Made by a program: the position numbers and the translations under genes. Positions 5,773 through 10,988 of a stretch of DNA of 10,988 nt are shown here, in pieces. Source of the stretch: Candidatus Bathyarchaeota archaeon (lineage in GTDB: Archaea > Thermoproteota > Bathyarchaeia > TCS64). The stretch is taken from contig JAUWDP010000016.1 in NCBI GenBank assembly GCA_030608725.1, forward strand, positions 1 to 10,988, read 5' to 3'. Position 1 is the first letter of the stretch; every line of letters starts with the position of its first letter. The notes beneath the pieces were generated by a model. That model saw only the letters and a program-made list of their open reading frames with translations. It was not told the origin of the DNA and ran no database searches.

Positions 5773-6630
5773 ATGGATATCCCAGAGGTCAAGATCGCTG
5801 TAATAGGAGGCTCAGCCGTCATGGGCGTGGACTTCCCGGGGGCCCTTGAAGGCGTAGAGGTCCACGAAGAGGGCGTCGTATACGAGACCCCCTTCGGTCC
5901 ATCGGCCCCGTTCACGACTGCGGGCGTAGGCGGCATCGAGTTCCTCTACATCCCGTTCCACGGGATCACCCAGGAGATTAGGAACGTCGAGCCCGACAGC
6001 GCCGGTGAGAGGCTCTTCTACGTCCTCATGAAGGCGGGGGTCACGAAGATCATAGGCACGGCCCTGTGTGGCTCCACGAACCGCCTGCTGGACCCCGCCG
6101 ACGTTGTGGTCCCCGACGGCTTCGTGGACTACACGACCAAGCGTCCCCAGTCCCTCACCAGGAGCCTGAAGAGGAAGGGCGTTGATGTGGAGTCCACCAT
6201 GTACCGCCTCCACCAGCCGTTCTGCCCGTCGCTGAGCGGGCTCCTCGTGGAGGGATCCAAGGACGCGGGGTTCCCTAGGGTCTTCTCCAGGGGGACCGTG
6301 GGGGTCGCTGAGGGGCCCAGGCTCGAGTCGCCGTTTGAGATCAGCCTGAGGTACACGCAGAAGGGCATCGACGTGGTGACGATGAACCTCGTCCCCGAGG
6401 TGTTCTTCGCCCGGGAGATCGGGGCGTGCTACGCGGCTCTGGAGCTGGTCTCCAACTACGGGGAGGGGCTGGTCTCCCGGGAGTGGTCGGGGCACGACGC
6501 CTTCGGGGAGTTCCTTGACCGATGGAGCCCCCCTGCCGCCGAGGCCATCCTCCACGCCCTCAGGAACATGGACGTCGAGGACGACAGCTGCGGGTGCTCA
6601 CGTTACAGATGGAGGACGATTATCGAGTAG
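5773..6630 (+). CDS. Purine nucleoside / 5'-methylthioadenosine phosphorylase (MTAP/PNP family)
   Basis: Enzymes of this family split a purine nucleoside or methylthioadenosine with phosphate, giving base and (methylthio)ribose-1-phosphate, for purine and methionine salvage in the cytoplasm. The 285-residue product shows the family blocks in order: IAVIGGSAVMG at 8-18, YIPFHG, GTALCGSTNRLLDPADVVVPDGFVD (phosphate and ribose region), RGTVGVAEGPRLESPFEI, and VVTMNLVPEVFFAREIGACYAAL. Near the base site it reads LVSNYGEG; Asn here is as in enzymes for 6-oxopurines (human PNP Asn243), whereas human MTAP has Asp220. So inosine, guanosine or methylthioinosine may be used. The C-terminus has a CGC motif (Cys273, Cys275), like the CxC disulfide motif of Sulfolobus MTAP II and Pyrococcus enzymes. 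The ATG at 5773 fits the family start and the TATA box. Family is secure, substrate is not. Confidence 0.88.
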   Translation: MDIPEVKIAVIGGSAVMGVDFPGALEGVEVHEEGVVYETPFGPSAPFTTAGVGGIEFLYIPFHGITQEIRNVEPDSAGERLFYVLMKAGVTKIIGTALCGSTNRLLDPADVVVPDGFVDYTTKRPQSLTRSLKRKGVDVESTMYRLHQPFCPSLSGLLVEGSKDAGFPRVFSRGTVGVAEGPRLESPFEISLRYTQKGIDVVTMNLVPEVFFAREIGACYAALELVSNYGEGLVSREWSGHDAFGEFLDRWSPPAAEAILHALRNMDVEDDSCGCSRYRWRTIIE

Positions 6631-6666
6631 CCCTCAACACCCCATTGCGCGCACGTGAAGCAGAGG

Positions 6667-6674
6667 TTAAATAA
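6667..6674 (+). promoter_or_regulatory. Archaeal TATA box for the histidine-phosphatase gene
   Basis: TTAAATAA is centred about 27 bases before the ATG at 6698, so transcription should begin within a base or two of the start codon (leaderless mRNA). Confidence 0.65.
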
Positions 6675-6697
6675 GCGTTCCAAGGGAATGTCCTGTC

Positions 6698-7423
6698 ATG
6701 ACTCAGATCCTTGGCTCCGTCGACTGGGGGAGGGCTGCGCTTGAGCTTCTCAGTCACTGCCTTGCCCTTGACGATGATAAGCCTACTGTGATGCACATCA
6801 GGCACACGGAGCGCTACGTCATCGATGATATCAGCAAAGGACGGGCGGCGCTCTCCACTCCTTTAGGGAAGAAGGCTGCCTATGAACTCGGGATGAATCT
6901 CCCTGCTGGTTGGGATTACAGGTTCTACCACACCTACTACGAGAGGACCCAGGAGACGGCTGAGAGGATGCACGAGGGGATAGTCGCAAGGGGTGGGGCG
7001 TCGGAGGTCGTGGGAGATATGAAGCTCAGGACGATCCTAGACCAGGAGGAGTACTTCCGGTACCAGTCAGGCTTCTCCGACACAGATCACAGTGCAGCCG
7101 ACTTCATGGAGAGGTGGACGTCGGGGCAGACCCCGCCTCAGATAATCCTGCCCTCGGCGGAGTTCGCCAAGAGGGCCTTTGAGACAGCCATGGGGAATCT
7201 GGCGTCGGCGGGGGGGAAGCCGTTCCACGTCTACGTGAGCCATGACGTCTGGGTGGCCGCCCTGATGTTCCACTGGTTCGGTGTGCCACCCCACGAGGAC
7301 TGGTACACGTTCCTAGACGGCTTCATCGTGCAGCTGGGGGACGAGGGGATTACCGTCTACTACAGGGACAAGAAGAGGACAGTCGAGTATCCCGAATGGT
7401 GGGATAACTCAAATCCCGTCTAG
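6698..7423 (+). CDS. Histidine phosphatase superfamily protein
   Basis: This superfamily forms a phosphohistidine during phosphoryl transfer. The 241-residue product has the expected active-site elements: HIRHTER, with Arg35 and the nucleophile candidate His36 (RH signature); YYERTQETAERM, supplying the second Arg83; LDQEEY, a likely acid region at 115-119; and VSHDVWVAAL, the second His182. About 30 residues precede the first strand, somewhat more than in simple phosphoglycerate-mutase-like proteins. Substrate cannot be inferred, and there is no signal peptide, so it is cytoplasmic. It follows the phosphorylase gene by 67 bases but has its own TATA box and probably its own transcript. Its stop abuts that of the convergent galactokinase gene with no base between. 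Confidence 0.8.
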   Translation: MTQILGSVDWGRAALELLSHCLALDDDKPTVMHIRHTERYVIDDISKGRAALSTPLGKKAAYELGMNLPAGWDYRFYHTYYERTQETAERMHEGIVARGGASEVVGDMKLRTILDQEEYFRYQSGFSDTDHSAADFMERWTSGQTPPQIILPSAEFAKRAFETAMGNLASAGGKPFHVYVSHDVWVAALMFHWFGVPPHEDWYTFLDGFIVQLGDEGITVYYRDKKRTVEYPEWWDNSNPV

Positions 7424-8536
7424 CTAGACACGGTATACGATGGCGTTGAGGCCTGTAGACCTCATGTAGCTCTCCTTTATTCTGTCGCTGAAAAATTCCA
7501 CGTTCTCTTCCTTAACCAGATTGACAGTGCAACCTCCGAAGCCTGCCCCGGTCATCCTCGCCCCAAGGGTTCCGGAGATCTCACGCGCAGCATCCACGAG
7601 GGCGTCAAGCTCGTCGCTGCTCACCTCGTAGTCCGTGCGGAGGCTCTCGTGGGAGGCGTCCATGAGCTCCCCGAGCCTCTTGGCATCTCCTGCCTTCAGG
7701 GCCTTGACTGCATCAAGGACGCGCGAGTTCTCCTCCACCACGTGGCGGCACCTCCTGAAGACCAGGTCGGGGAGGGATGCTCCGAGCCTCTCCAAATCCT
7801 CACTGGAGACGTCTCTCAGCGCCCTTACACCGTCCAAGTTCTCACTCAGCATCCTTACGCCCGTCTCACACTGGGCTCTCCTCTCGTTGTAAGCCGAGGA
7901 CGCGAGCTCGCGCTTGACGGTTGTGTCCACGACGACGAGCCGCAACCCTAGAGGGAGAGGTATGCGCTTGAACTCGTTCGTCCTGCAGTCGATGAACAAT
8001 ACTCTCCCAGGTGCCCCCAGGGAAGCGACGAACTGATCCATGATGCCGCTTTGAACCCCCACGAAGTCGTTCTCTGCCCTCTTCCCCGTGTAGGCGACCT
8101 CGACAGGGTCAAGCCGGAGTCCCGAGAGCTCTCCGAACATCCTGACGCTGGCCACCTCAAGGGCCGCCGAGGAGCTCAACCCGGCTCCTATGGGGACGTC
8201 ACCCGAGATGACGAAGTCGGCTCCCAGCAGTTCGTGACCTTTCTCCGCAAGGGCCCACGCGACGCCCTGAGGGTAGTTGACCCAGAGATGCTCCTCGTCG
8301 TACTCCATCGTTTTCAGGTCGAACTCCGCCCACTCCCCGTAGTCAGCGGCGTACACCCTCACTAGGTCATCCTCTCTTCGTCTCCCTGCGACCCAGACAT
8401 GCATGTCGAGGGGGACGGGCATCACGTAGCCGTCATTGTAGTCGGTGTGCTCGCCGATGAGGTTCACCCTTCCACTCGCCTTCGTCACCGTGACGTCCCC
8501 GTCGCACCCGAAGGCCTCCCGGAAAAGGGCCTTCAT
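7424..8536 (-). CDS. galK: Galactokinase (GHMP kinase family)
   Basis: Galactokinase phosphorylates galactose at C1 with ATP, the entry step of the Leloir pathway. The 370-residue product has all signatures: GRVNLIGEHTDYNDG at 22-36 (sugar site), the GHMP ATP loop PIGAGLSSSAA at 115-125, GVQSGIMDQF with the likely catalytic base Asp167, and GARMTGAGFGGCTVNLV near the C-terminus. The length is slightly under the usual 380-400. I chose the ATG at 8536, which has GGTGA 4 bases upstream. The frame extends to a TTG at 8617, but that lies before the TATA box at 8596-8603 and adds non-family residues. No other Leloir-pathway genes are in the window. A related GHMP sugar kinase is a weaker alternative. 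Confidence 0.9.
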   Translation of the reverse strand: MKALFREAFGCDGDVTVTKASGRVNLIGEHTDYNDGYVMPVPLDMHVWVAGRRREDDLVRVYAADYGEWAEFDLKTMEYDEEHLWVNYPQGVAWALAEKGHELLGADFVISGDVPIGAGLSSSAALEVASVRMFGELSGLRLDPVEVAYTGKRAENDFVGVQSGIMDQFVASLGAPGRVLFIDCRTNEFKRIPLPLGLRLVVVDTTVKRELASSAYNERRAQCETGVRMLSENLDGVRALRDVSSEDLERLGASLPDLVFRRCRHVVEENSRVLDAVKALKAGDAKRLGELMDASHESLRTDYEVSSDELDALVDAAREISGTLGARMTGAGFGGCTVNLVKEENVEFFSDRIKESYMRSTGLNAIVYRV

Positions 8537-8540
8537 GGTT

Positions 8541-8545
8541 TCACC
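8541..8545 (-). promoter_or_regulatory. GGTGA ribosome-binding site of galactokinase
   Basis: Minus-strand GGTGA followed by AACC and the ATG at 8536. It supports that start over the upstream TTG at 8617. Confidence 0.55.
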
Positions 8546-8595
8546 GGTTATCGTCGACCTAGACCCTCCTGAGCTCCGACACGACAGACACCTTT

Positions 8596-8603
8596 CATAT
8601 ATC
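8596..8603 (-). promoter_or_regulatory. Archaeal TATA box for galactokinase
   Basis: Minus-strand GATATATG would start transcription near 8573, leaving a leader of about 37 bases that contains the GGTGA site. It lies in the 132-base divergent region shared with the PNPOx-like gene. Confidence 0.5.
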
Positions 8604-8668
8604 TGCAATGCCTCCAAGGTCCTAAGGTTTTCCCAACAAGGGGAACCTATTTCCGTTGCGGGGACCTA

Positions 8669-9091
8669 ATGCCTTCGGTAATAGTATTGGTCAAAGTTCC
8701 AGAGGATGTGAGGAAGACCTTCGAGAAGAACAGGATTATACCCATGGCGACGGCTGATCCTTCGGGGAAGCCCAACGTCATCCTGGTGGGGATGTGGTGG
8801 TGGGAGAATGAGGAGACCCTCGTGGTCGTAAACAACTTCCTGAACAAGACGCTGGCCAACGTGGAGGCGAACCCCCAGGTCGCCTTCGTGGGCCGAGACA
8901 GTGAGGACCGCAAGTGCTTCCAGATCAAATGCAGCGCCGAGATACGGGATAAGGGGCCCCTGTACGAGAAGGGGCACGAGATGGCGACCGGGAGGGAGCG
9001 CCCTCTGCCCGGGAAGGCCGTCGTGGTCCTAAAAGTCGAGGAGGTCTACCAGGCCCTGGGGGGCCCGGGTTCAGGGGACAGGATCCTCTAG
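8669..9091 (+). CDS. Pyridoxamine 5'-phosphate oxidase-like FMN split-barrel protein
   Basis: The 140-residue product has the order expected for this fold. A short helix (VRKTFEKNRIIP) is followed by a first strand pair ending MATADPSGKPNVILVG, then WWWENEETLVVVNNFLNKTLANVEANPQVAFVG, where the NKT-LANVEANP block is the typical flavin-phosphate region, and later strands KCFQIKCSAEI and VVVLKVEEVY. Such proteins bind FMN (or F420 or heme) and act as small reductases or oxidases; which one is not visible. There is no PLP-oxidase-specific C-terminus, so vitamin B6 oxidation should not be assumed. It starts divergently from galactokinase, and no clear TATA box is seen. Its TAG overlaps the stop of the convergent gene by four bases. 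Confidence 0.75.
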   Translation: MPSVIVLVKVPEDVRKTFEKNRIIPMATADPSGKPNVILVGMWWWENEETLVVVNNFLNKTLANVEANPQVAFVGRDSEDRKCFQIKCSAEIRDKGPLYEKGHEMATGRERPLPGKAVVVLKVEEVYQALGGPGSGDRIL

Positions 9092-9423
9092 ATAACGAAG
9101 CGTACCTGCTGCTGGTTGGCCTGCCTCTGCTTGGCCAGCCCCTTCTGCATTCCCTTGTTGGTCATCTCTATGTCGTAGGAGAGGAAGCCGGTCACCATGT
9201 CGGTGAGGGTCTTGGCCATCTCTTGGAGCTCCTCCTGAGTGAAGCTGGACATGATCTCGGGGCTGTTGATCCACTGCATCCATCCGCCGAGGCTGTGACC
9301 GAGGGCGCCGAAGGCGACGCGCATCACCCGCACCAGCTCGAGGCGGTCCTGCTCCGGGGAGTCCATGAGGCCCTTGATCTGCTCCAGGGTCTTCTCGCTA
9401 CGCTGTATCCAGTCTACGTGCAA
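9088..9423 (-). CDS. Small helical protein, possibly DUF2153
   Basis: The 111-residue product is almost wholly helical: RSEKTLEQIKGLMDSPEQDR, LELVRVMRVAFGALGHSLGGWMQWI, then TQEELQEMAKTLTDMVTGFLSYDIEMTNKGMQKGLAKQ. There is no membrane segment, cysteine or catalytic motif. The DRLELV...AFGALGHSLGGWMQWINSPEIM pattern reminds me of DUF2153, an archaeal family of unknown function; this is recognition by eye only. Translation starts at TTG 9423 with GGTGA 6 bases upstream (9430-9434) and a TATA box (minus GTTTAAGA, 9457-9464). No ATG start is available near the N-terminus. Its stop CTA/TAG shares CTAG with the stop of the convergent PNPOx-like gene. Confidence 0.65.
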   Translation of the reverse strand: MHVDWIQRSEKTLEQIKGLMDSPEQDRLELVRVMRVAFGALGHSLGGWMQWINSPEIMSSFTQEELQEMAKTLTDMVTGFLSYDIEMTNKGMQKGLAKQRQANQQQVRFVI

Positions 9424-9429
9424 TCCGAT

Positions 9430-9464
9430 TCACCGCGGGTATTTGGGCTCGGTGCCTCTTAAAC
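9430..9464 (-). promoter_or_regulatory. TATA box and GGTGA site for the gene starting at 9423
   Basis: Minus-strand GTTTAAGA (9457-9464) predicts transcription start near 9435. GGTGA (9430-9434) would then lie at the very 5' end of a ~12-base leader, 6 bases before the TTG. Confidence 0.5.
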
Positions 9465-9484
9465 GTCTTGGCGCTTGTGGAATC

Positions 9485-9491
9485 CTTAAAT
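9485..9491 (+). promoter_or_regulatory. Archaeal TATA box for tRNA-Ser
   Basis: CTTAAAT lies 26-32 bases before the first base of the tRNA at 9517, consistent with box A of archaeal tRNA genes. A second AT patch, TATATT at 9507-9512, is too close to act as the TATA box. Confidence 0.5.
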
Positions 9492-9516
9492 CCGGGTTAG
9501 GGGGGGTATATTCTGA

Positions 9517-9622
9517 GCCGGGGTCTCCTAGCCTGGCAGGGAGCTAACACCGTTTGGTGGCTCAGGCCTGGAAAGCTAGTGTCCGTATGGATGCAAGGGT
9601 TCAAATCCCTTTCCCGGCGCCA
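9517..9622 (+). tRNA. tRNA-Ser(GGA) with a 19-base intron
   Basis: The acceptor stem pairs GCCGGGG (9517-9523) with TCCCGGC (9612-9618), followed by discriminator G73 and an encoded CCA (9620-9622). The D-stem is TCCT/GGGA, and the T-arm is AAGGG-TTCAAAT-CCCTT. A long variable arm (9580-9594, TGTCC paired with GGATG) makes it class II. The anticodon loop is CTGGAAA (9568-9574), anticodon GGA. Together with G73 and the long arm this is serine. Read directly, the anticodon stem is poor (CAGGC/GCTAG). Removing 9547-9565 restores a perfect CTAGC/GCTAG stem. The mature tRNA is 87 bases, and exons are 9517-9546 and 9566-9622. Confidence 0.93.
9547..9565 (+). other. tRNA intron at position 29/30 with perfect bulge-helix-bulge
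   Basis: The precursor folds into a canonical motif: outer helix CAGG (9537-9540) with CCTG (9567-9570); central 4-bp helix GAGC (9541-9544) with GCTC (9560-9563); 3-base bulges TAA (9545-9547) and AGG (9564-9566); and intron helix CACC/GGTG with a GTTT loop. Cutting after the second base of each bulge removes exactly 19 bases and leaves a perfect anticodon stem. This is a substrate for archaeal tRNA splicing endonuclease in the anticodon stem, not at the usual 37/38 site. Confidence 0.92.
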
Positions 9623-9658
9623 ATCCTTATTTACAGAACAGATCAAGCGTTCATAACC

Positions 9659-9666
9659 GTTATACG
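9659..9666 (+). promoter_or_regulatory. Archaeal TATA box for the coiled-coil gene
   Basis: GTTATACG is centred about 31 bases before the ATG at 9693, predicting a very short leader. Confidence 0.45.
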
Positions 9667-9692
9667 AAGCTAAATGAGGGAGCTTATTTAGA

Positions 9693-10100
9693 ATGTCCCA
9701 GATGAGGAAGAAGAGCTTCAGCTTCGAAGAGGAGGATCTGGAGTGGATAAACCCTATCCTCGTGGAGTGGTCCAAGGAGAATATGGGGAAGGCCCAGAGC
9801 GACCTCGTCCTGCAGCTGCTGAAAGAGCACAGAGATAAACGACCGTCCCTCAGAGAGTCATTGGACGGAGCCACTGATTCGCTGAAGGAGAAGCTACAGG
9901 ACTACTCAACCAAGTCGAAGGACTCCATGGACGGCCTCGCTGAAAAGTTGAAGTCTGGCCTCCAGAGCATGCAGGATAAGGTGCAGGCATGGCGCGGGAA
10001 GATCGTGGACCGAATACGTAAAGTCGAAGCGGATGTCCGCACGAAAGTTGAGGGTCTCAAGGCGGACAGGTCACAACCCAAGGAAGACTCCGAAGAATAG
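9693..10100 (+). CDS. Coiled-coil protein with a possible ribbon-helix-helix N-terminus
   Basis: The 135-residue product has two parts. Residues 1-47 (KKSFSFEEEDLEWI, then NPILVEWSKENMGKAQSDLVLQLLKEH) read as a strand, a helix, a turn and a second helix, suggesting a ribbon-helix-helix-like DNA-binding or dimerisation domain; this is a shape argument only. Residues 50-135 are highly charged and helical, with regular spacing of Leu, Met and Val (SLKEKLQDYSTKSKDSMDGL, EKLKSGLQSMQDKVQAW, VDRIRKVEADVRTKVEGL), as in an extended coiled coil. It ends in an acidic tail. There is no membrane segment. I do not recognise a named family. The gene lies just after the tRNA and has its own TATA box. Confidence 0.65.
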   Translation: MSQMRKKSFSFEEEDLEWINPILVEWSKENMGKAQSDLVLQLLKEHRDKRPSLRESLDGATDSLKEKLQDYSTKSKDSMDGLAEKLKSGLQSMQDKVQAWRGKIVDRIRKVEADVRTKVEGLKADRSQPKEDSEE

Positions 10101-10251
10101 GCTCCACCACGTCCACCCGAGCAAGAGATAAGCTCTCTAGTCAATTGAATGCGTATACCAGTCTAAGCGTGGAAGCGCAGGGTTACATCTCGTATACTCG
10201 GTGCCAATAACTTTTCAACATCCTTAGAGGAAAGTCTCTACTGAACACTGG

Positions 10252-10386
10252 ATGGGGGTACGCAGGACACTCCTCAGACGGGGGGCAGGTATCTTCGCCA
10301 TGGTCGGAGTCACCCTCCTCCTCATCACCGTGACAGCAGGCGCCTCGGGGATGGAGGAGCGGGTATCCGAGTTCCTTAAGACATAA
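10252..10386 (+). CDS. Predicted 44-residue single-helix membrane peptide
   Basis: The frame encodes MGVRRTLLRRGAGIFAMVGV followed by TLLLITVTAGASGMEERVSEFLKT. The basic start and the hydrophobic helix (about 13-31) predict one membrane pass with the N-terminus inside. It is small, with codon usage like its neighbours (AGG, CTC). The LLRR..G.....GVTLLL pattern resembles the first helix of dipeptide-type ABC permeases, so it could be the stub of a broken permease rather than a true small protein; nothing downstream continues that homology. Its TAA lies within the TATA box of the next gene. No convincing TATA box is seen at the expected distance upstream. Treat as tentative. Confidence 0.4.
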   Translation: MGVRRTLLRRGAGIFAMVGVTLLLITVTAGASGMEERVSEFLKT

Positions 10387-10389
10387 TAG
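10382..10389 (+). promoter_or_regulatory. Archaeal TATA box for the helicase gene
   Basis: CATAATAG is centred about 26-27 bases before the ATG at 10412, predicting a leaderless mRNA. It overlaps the stop codon of the 44-residue frame. Confidence 0.55.
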
Positions 10390-10411
10390 TCCAAGGGATT
10401 CTCAATAACAG

Positions 10412-10988
10412 ATGCTGGGATCTCTCCTAATCTATACCACTATATTCATCGTAATCCTAGTAGCCCTCACATTCCTGGCCACGATCTTCATCATCTCGAA
10501 GAAGAACACCGTCCTGGCCCATGAAAGCGAGATCAGCGACGCACACAACGAATATAGGGCGTTGGACGAGAGGGAGCAGTACTTCTCAAAGAGGGAGCTT
10601 GGACGCTGGGAGAAAAGGTGGGCTAGCATCCGCCATTCCGTTGAGGACTACCTGAGATACCAGCGGATCGCGCTGAATATCCTAGGGCACCTGTCGAGGA
10701 TCAGCGACGGGGTGATGAACTACAGGGACTACTTCGAAGTGAGGTCGGACCTCAAGGTGAAAATGGACGACCTGTCGGACCGATTCGAGAACGGATACAA
10801 CCTCATCGGGAAGAGGAATCAGATCTACGTCAGCGAGGAGCTGGAGAGATACAGACAGTTCTTAGACACCGTGGAGCCATACCCTCTCACGAAGGCCCAG
10901 AGGGAGGCCATAGTAATCGACGAGGCCCACAACCTCGTGGTCGCCGGAGCTGGGACCGGGAAGACGAGCACCATAGTGGGGAAGGCAC
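10412..10988 (+). CDS. Membrane-tethered UvrD/Rep family helicase, helicase IV (HelD)-like, N-terminal part
   Basis: The frame is open to the right edge, so only the first 192 residues are seen. Residues 5-28 form a hydrophobic helix (LLIYTTIFIVILVALTFLA) ending in SKK, an N-terminal membrane anchor. Residues 35-150 are charged and helical, a likely coiled-coil linker. At 159-168 comes PLTKAQREAI with the Q-motif Gln163, and at 178-187 the Walker A motif AGAGTGKTST with Lys184, in a spacing typical of superfamily 1A helicases. The RQFLDTVEPYPLTKAQREAI segment matches helicase IV (HelD) closely. Such enzymes unwind DNA 3'-5' or, for HelD relatives, act on RNA polymerase. A membrane anchor is unusual for the family as I know it. 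Later motifs lie outside the window. Confidence 0.82.
   Translation, partial: MLGSLLIYTTIFIVILVALTFLATIFIISKKNTVLAHESEISDAHNEYRALDEREQYFSKRELGRWEKRWASIRHSVEDYLRYQRIALNILGHLSRISDGVMNYRDYFEVRSDLKVKMDDLSDRFENGYNLIGKRNQIYVSEELERYRQFLDTVEPYPLTKAQREAIVIDEAHNLVVAGAGTGKTSTIVGKA

Noticed and set aside
5812..6555. Minus-strand frame of 247 codons opposite the phosphorylase
   Set aside because: Composition-driven shadow (rich in Gly, Arg, Pro, Leu) of a strongly supported gene on the other strand.
8537..8617. 27-residue extension of galactokinase to a TTG start
   Set aside because: It would begin upstream of the TATA box, and the ATG at 8536 has GGTGA and gives the normal family N-terminus.
1..10988. 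CRISPR array, insertion sequence, integrase or attachment site
   Set aside because: I looked for spaced direct repeats, transposase motifs and duplications of tRNA ends and saw none; the region after the tRNA does not repeat its 3' end.

Overview
The window is two unlike pieces of DNA joined at about position 1143-1155. The left piece looks bacterial. It holds the 3' end of a lysine 2,3-aminomutase-like gene, a near-perfect sigma-70 promoter (TTGACA, 16 bp, TGGTATAAT), a long and highly structured leader, and the first half of a cysteine synthase. The right piece (about 1150-10988) looks archaeal. Its signs are TATA boxes about 26-31 bp before start codons (several genes apparently leaderless), AGG-rich arginine codons, GGTG(A) ribosome-binding sites, and a tRNA-Ser gene with a perfect bulge-helix-bulge intron at a noncanonical position. 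The gene content would suit a Thermoproteota-type (perhaps Bathyarchaeia-like) archaeon, but I cannot fix the lineage. The in-frame fusion of half a cysteine synthase to half a DUF58 protein is most simply a chimeric contig, so positions 1-1150 should not be used to describe the archaeon.

Layout of the right piece. At 1150-3016 a DUF58 protein lacking its N-terminus is followed one base later by a six-helix membrane protein, the tail of a typical MoxR-DUF58-membrane operon. At 3017-3814 lies an AT-rich stretch with one 53-residue zinc-ribbon gene. At 3815-4582 a membrane-anchored protein carries a His/Cys pair in a CHAT/caspase-like arrangement. At 4650-5627 (minus) sit a TIGR04076-like small protein and a stand-alone pyruvate-kinase C-terminal-domain protein. 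At 5773-7423 (plus) are a purine nucleoside/methylthioadenosine phosphorylase and a histidine-phosphatase-superfamily protein. At 7424-8536 (minus) is galactokinase. At 8669-9091 is an FMN split-barrel (PNPOx-like) protein, facing a small helical protein (9088-9423, minus) whose stop codon overlaps its own. The intron-containing tRNA-Ser(GGA) is at 9517-9622. Next come a coiled-coil protein (9693-10100), a 44-residue membrane peptide (10252-10386), and the start of a membrane-tethered helicase IV-like UvrD/Rep helicase running off the right edge.

Apart from DUF58 and its membrane partner, most genes appear to be single transcription units with their own TATA box, so little pathway logic can be read from gene order. 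The recognisable metabolism is nucleoside/methylthioadenosine salvage and galactose phosphorylation. The most interesting items are the membrane-anchored CHAT-like protein, the tRNA intron at 29/30, the switch-like leader RNA in the bacterial piece, and the two convergent gene pairs whose stop codons abut or overlap at CTAG.
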